A stretch of DNA of 46,986 bases, taken from Lautropia mirabilis (lineage in GTDB: Bacteria; Pseudomonadota; Gammaproteobacteria; Burkholderiales; Burkholderiaceae_B). Below the pieces are notes generated by a model. That model searched no databases and was not told where the DNA came from. It saw only the letters and a list, made by a program, of their open reading frames with translations. Position 1 is the first letter of the stretch. Every line of letters starts with the position of its first letter. The DNA is taken from the NCBI GenBank assembly GCA_945876565.1, contig CAMCOS010000019.1, positions 1-46,986 on the forward strand, given 5' to 3'. The position numbers were made by a program, and so were the translations under genes. This document shows, piece by piece, positions 44,282 through 46,986 of this stretch.

Positions 44282-45379
44282 ATGCTCTGGTATAGCCTGA
44301 TTAGCTTCGTTGTCGCCCTGTTTTCGGTGTTTTTTATCCGCCGGGGTTTTCGTTTGCACGCAAAACGGTACGCTGAAGACGCGCCGCAACGGTTCCACCA
44401 TGGCGCAGTGCCGCGCCTCGGTGGCCCTGGTATTTTTTTGGGATGGTTGGGCGGGCTCGTGGTGGCCCTGCTGATCGACCGCGGGCTGACTAGCCAGGGT
44501 GACTTTTGGTTGAGCTATGTGCCAATCACACTTGTTGTTCTTGTGGTGGTGGCCATTGGCACGGCCGAGGACTACACCCAGAAAGTCAGCCCGAAATGGC
44601 GGTTGTTGTTGACAGCCATTGCTGCCGTTGCGGCGATCTACTGGCTAAATTTGACGATTCCACATCTCAACATTGCGTCAATTGATGTCCTTTGGCAGCA
44701 ATGGCCAATGCTAGGGGTGGTTTTGGTGTTTCTGGGCCTGATCGGTCTGACCCATGCCTTTAACCTAATTGATGGCTATAACGGTTTGGCTGGGCTAGTG
44801 GCTATCCTGATAGGGTTCTCTTACGCGTATGTAAGCTTTAAGCTAGGCGACCGACAGCTATTCGTGATGTCGGTGTGCTTAATTGCTGCGACTGCTGGCT
44901 TCTTGATACTGAACTACCCCCGCGGATTGATTTTTGCCGGTGATGGCGGCGCTTACTTCTGGGGTTTCACACTCGCACTCATTGGCATCATGCTAGTGCA
45001 GCGCCACCCACAGGTTTCACCATGGTATCCCCTACTGCTGCTGATTTATCCGATCTGGGAAACGGTTTTCTCGACCTACAGAAAACTTGCCCGAGGGCAG
45101 TCACCAGGCATGGCAGATGCCCTGCACTTACATCAGTTGGTGTACCGCCGAGTCGTGCGATCCGTATTTCATGACGATGAAGCCAAGATGCTGCTCTCCC
45201 GGAACAACCGCACGACACCTTACTTGGTTGTGTTTACCACGTTTGCGATTGTTCCAGCCACGCTCTTTTGGGATAAAACTTGGCTGCTGATCGTGTGGTG
45301 CTTTCTGTTTGCCGCGCTCTACGTGCTGGCGTACGTCATGATCGCGAAGTTCAGGGTTCCACGGTGGTTGCAGAAGTAG
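44282..45379 (+). CDS. WecA/MraY-type undecaprenyl-phosphate glycosyl-1-P transferase
   Basis: A 365-aa polytopic inner-membrane protein with about 11 helices. Family motifs: AVPRLGGPGIFLG, GTAEDYTQKVSPKWRLL (AED where many members have DD), HAFNLIDGYNGLAGL, FAGDGGAYFWGF and the C-terminal DALHLHQLVYRR. It transfers a sugar-1-phosphate from UDP-sugar to undecaprenyl phosphate, the first step of O-antigen or related polymer synthesis. Confidence 0.9.
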   Translation: MLWYSLISFVVALFSVFFIRRGFRLHAKRYAEDAPQRFHHGAVPRLGGPGIFLGWLGGLVVALLIDRGLTSQGDFWLSYVPITLVVLVVVAIGTAEDYTQKVSPKWRLLLTAIAAVAAIYWLNLTIPHLNIASIDVLWQQWPMLGVVLVFLGLIGLTHAFNLIDGYNGLAGLVAILIGFSYAYVSFKLGDRQLFVMSVCLIAATAGFLILNYPRGLIFAGDGGAYFWGFTLALIGIMLVQRHPQVSPWYPLLLLIYPIWETVFSTYRKLARGQSPGMADALHLHQLVYRRVVRSVFHDDEAKMLLSRNNRTTPYLVVFTTFAIVPATLFWDKTWLLIVWCFLFAALYVLAYVMIAKFRVPRWLQK

Positions 45380-45500
45380 TGATCGCTAAAGTCGCGCTGA
45401 CCGCGTTGATGAAGCGCGCGCTGCTAGCAGTCAACCTCGAAACATCAATGCGCAAACACAAAACCTATATCCAAAACCCATGCTCTCCCGGCAAATAGGT
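45380..45500. other. gap after the WecA-like gene
   Basis: No gene, terminator or clear repeat was seen in this stretch. Confidence 0.4.
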
Positions 45501-45839
45501 TCAGCCTGAGCCCCTGCATACCACCATGCGCGCATCATTGCCATTAGTGTCATCGTTGACCGTCGACATAAACCTCTTCTGGGTTGCCCAGCAAGATGGC
45601 CAAGGGTGACTAACGACATCAAACAAGACAGTATCAGTTGACTTTATCAGCCGCTTGACAATCGAAGGTGCTAGCAACGTGAGTCTTAGCAGGCGACTGA
45701 CGCGCGCTACTGACATCCCCTCGGCTTTTGCGATGGCTTTGACCGAGATGACGCGACTTTCCCTGAGCAATAGTCGCCAATAGTACGCAAACCCCAGTGC
45801 TGCCAAACGCAACGTATCAATGGCTTGGTGTTGTCCCAA
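45501..45839 (-). pseudogene. C-terminal remnant of a recombinase-type HTH protein
   Basis: A 112-codon minus frame contains SVKAIAKAEGMSVARVSRLL, RLTLLAPSIVKRLI. This is the HTH-plus-LTLLAP signature found near the C-terminus of large serine recombinases of the resolvase/invertase group. No catalytic domain is present upstream, so it is a fragment of a former integrase or resolvase. Confidence 0.5.
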
Positions 45840-45969
45840 TCGCTTGCAGTTTATCCGATCGTTGTCGACTCCAGTTACCCATCGTAGTTGCAGGGCGGGG
45901 GTTGAGTGATTTGTAGCGACGGTTATTCACCAGATCGTGGGCATGCCCAGCCGACGCAGTCCCAATGCC
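45840..45969. other. gap, no recognised content
   Basis: Apart from the edge of the recombinase remnant and the start of the 8-bp repeat array, nothing was seen. Confidence 0.4.
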
Positions 45970-46088
45970 CAACCACCCAACCACCCAACCACCGAACCAC
46001 CGAACCACCGAACCACCGAACCACCCAACCACCCAACCACCGAACCACCGAACCACCGAACCACCGAACCACCGAACCACCGAACCAC
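45970..46088. repeat. 8-bp tandem repeat array, ~15 units
   Basis: (C/G)AACCACC is repeated 14.9 times, with C- and G-starting units in blocks (3 C, 4 G, 2 C, 6 G). The array is uninterrupted and intergenic. Such arrays vary in copy number by slippage. Confidence 0.95.
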
Positions 46089-46298
46089 GCCAATTGAAAT
46101 CGGCGATTAAAATCCCCGCTGAACAAAACCTTTTTAGCCATGGGTCCCAAAGGCAGGATTTAATCCATGAGTACGGAGCAGACATTCACAGCACCATGAA
46201 TAGAAAGACATAGCGCTTAGCAACACTGCCTAGCATGGCACCAGACACAAACCGAGGCAACAAATGTTGGTCACTTACCTGCAGTACCCATCTCACGC
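46089..46298. other. gap upstream of the CapD-like gene
   Basis: No gene or clear promoter was identified; presumably it contains the promoter of the downstream membrane protein. Confidence 0.3.
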
Positions 46299-46808
46299 AT
46301 GACAAACCACCGAGGCGGTCACCTAACCGAGCCACTACTAGCGCTACCCCGTGGCGTCAAACGTCTGATTGTCGTGACGTTAGACGTCATGCTCTGCCTG
46401 TTTGCGACTTGGCTGGCATTCTTTTTGCGCCTTGACGAGTCCGTGCGAATGTATGGTGAAGTGTTCTGGCGCGCTGACTGGGCAAGTTTGATCTCCATTG
46501 TGCTCGCCCTGCCCTTGTTTGTGATGCACGGCTTTTACCGGGTGATTTTTAGACATGCCAACTTGGTTGCCATTCATCTGGTGGCCAGAGCCTTTGTCTT
46601 CTATACGCTGGCTTATGTCACGGTCGTGACCATCATCGGTATTCCGGGAATTCCAAGAACCGTTGGCATCATGCAACCGATCCTGCTCATGCTCGGGGTT
46701 GGATTGTCTCGCACCGTCGCACATTATTGGCTAGGCGGCGCCTACCGGGCCATTTTGAAGCGATCAACACTGCCCACCGAAGTTCGTAAATATTCGGTGA
46801 AGACGTAG
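46299..46808 (+). CDS. CapD/WbpM-like protein, truncated to its membrane domain
   Basis: A 169-aa protein with four hydrophobic helices (e.g. RLIVVTLDVMLCLFATWLAF, LISIVLALPLFVMHGFYRVI), matching the N-terminal membrane part of FlaA1/CapD-type nucleotide-sugar dehydratases. The family is about 600 aa with a cytoplasmic SDR domain. Here the frame ends shortly after AYRAILKRSTLP, where relatives enter the NAD-binding domain, with an unrelated tail EVRKYSVKT. It is either a broken gene or a membrane-only derivative. Confidence 0.7.
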   Translation: MTNHRGGHLTEPLLALPRGVKRLIVVTLDVMLCLFATWLAFFLRLDESVRMYGEVFWRADWASLISIVLALPLFVMHGFYRVIFRHANLVAIHLVARAFVFYTLAYVTVVTIIGIPGIPRTVGIMQPILLMLGVGLSRTVAHYWLGGAYRAILKRSTLPTEVRKYSVKT

Positions 46809-46871
46809 GCGTTTTTAGATCATGTAAAAAATGCTGGACACATTGCCCGTTTAGGTCTATCTTTACAGGCA

Positions 46872-46986
46872 TGAACACCAGCCTGCCCACCTCACAGACC
46901 GATGCCAGCACCGATGACCCGGTGTCAGCCCCAACGCCCTTCGATCTTGAGATCATCAGCATCACGCGTCGCGAACATGTGGCGCT
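46872..46986 (+). CDS. start of an unidentified gene, cut by the window edge
   Basis: From the ATG the frame is open to the window end: MNTSLPTSQTDASTDDPVSA, then PTPFDLEIISITRREHVA. The lead is Ser/Thr/Pro-rich. Too little is visible to name it. The 63 bp before it do not restore the CapD-like domain. Confidence 0.45.

Noticed and set aside
45906-46213. Open frames on both strands encoding Pro-Pro-Asn-His-type or Trp-Phe-Gly-Gly-type repeats
   Set aside because: They are read-throughs of the 8-bp repeat; no start signals and no family.
1-46986. tRNA, rRNA or riboswitch genes
   Set aside because: None was recognised by eye on either strand; a structural RNA search could still find small ones.

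Overview
The window looks like a chromosomal segment of a betaproteobacterium, most likely a member of Burkholderiales near Alcaligenaceae. This rests on the general look of FolD, oligopeptidase A, GalE, CopA and the FixL/FixJ-type pair, on moderate GC, and on mostly short intergenic gaps; it is an inference, not a database result. Housekeeping genes (two-component pair, prlC, folD, sco1, a dihydrolipoamide-dehydrogenase-like gene, galE, copper genes, cspA, polysaccharide genes) alternate with an unusually dense set of toxin-antitoxin (TA) and phage-defence modules.

Layout. 1-953: edge of an IS3-family element and decayed DNA. 954-3433: membrane sensor kinase and FixJ-like regulator. 3434-8263: hipBA module 1, a winged-helix nucleotidyltransferase with an operator lying on its own start codon, and a two-gene module of unknown function whose second gene is frameshifted. 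8656-10719: a Wzz-type chain-length protein (minus) and a divergent HTH protein. 10934-14759: prlC, then folD overlapping a DUF2889 gene. 15331-19240: three Fic genes in a row (HTH-Fic with a degenerate active site, AbiEi-Fic fusion, DUF4172-Fic remnant). 19407-21098: hipBA module 2. 21251-25986: sco1, followed by hipBA module 3 (minus) and abiEi/abiEii (plus), closed by a second copy of the last 289 bp of sco1. 26230-28182: AAA ATPase plus RloB (AbiL-like), RloB frameshifted. 28551-29541: vapBC abutting a truncated mazEF. 29796-31518: darTG. 31740-36286: lpd-like gene, a GSU2403-type nucleotidyltransferase, brnTA, galE. 36436-41141: CopZ-like chaperone, geranylgeranyl-reductase-like flavoprotein, copA. 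41163-46986: nitroreductase, cspA, second Wzz, a WecA-like transferase, a recombinase remnant, an 8-bp tandem repeat and a truncated CapD-like membrane protein.

A theme ties the accessory part together. Almost every TA-like module carries its own repeated or palindromic operator immediately upstream of, or overlapping, the start codon of the gene with the DNA-binding domain, and each module has a different operator sequence. This fits independently acquired, individually autoregulated modules. Several are broken (mazEF, the DUF4172 Fic, RloB, the second gene of the unknown module), so the region is turning over. The clearest structural signature of acquisition is the 289-bp direct repeat of the sco1 3' end around hipBA-3/abiE: all eight differences between the copies are synonymous third-position changes.
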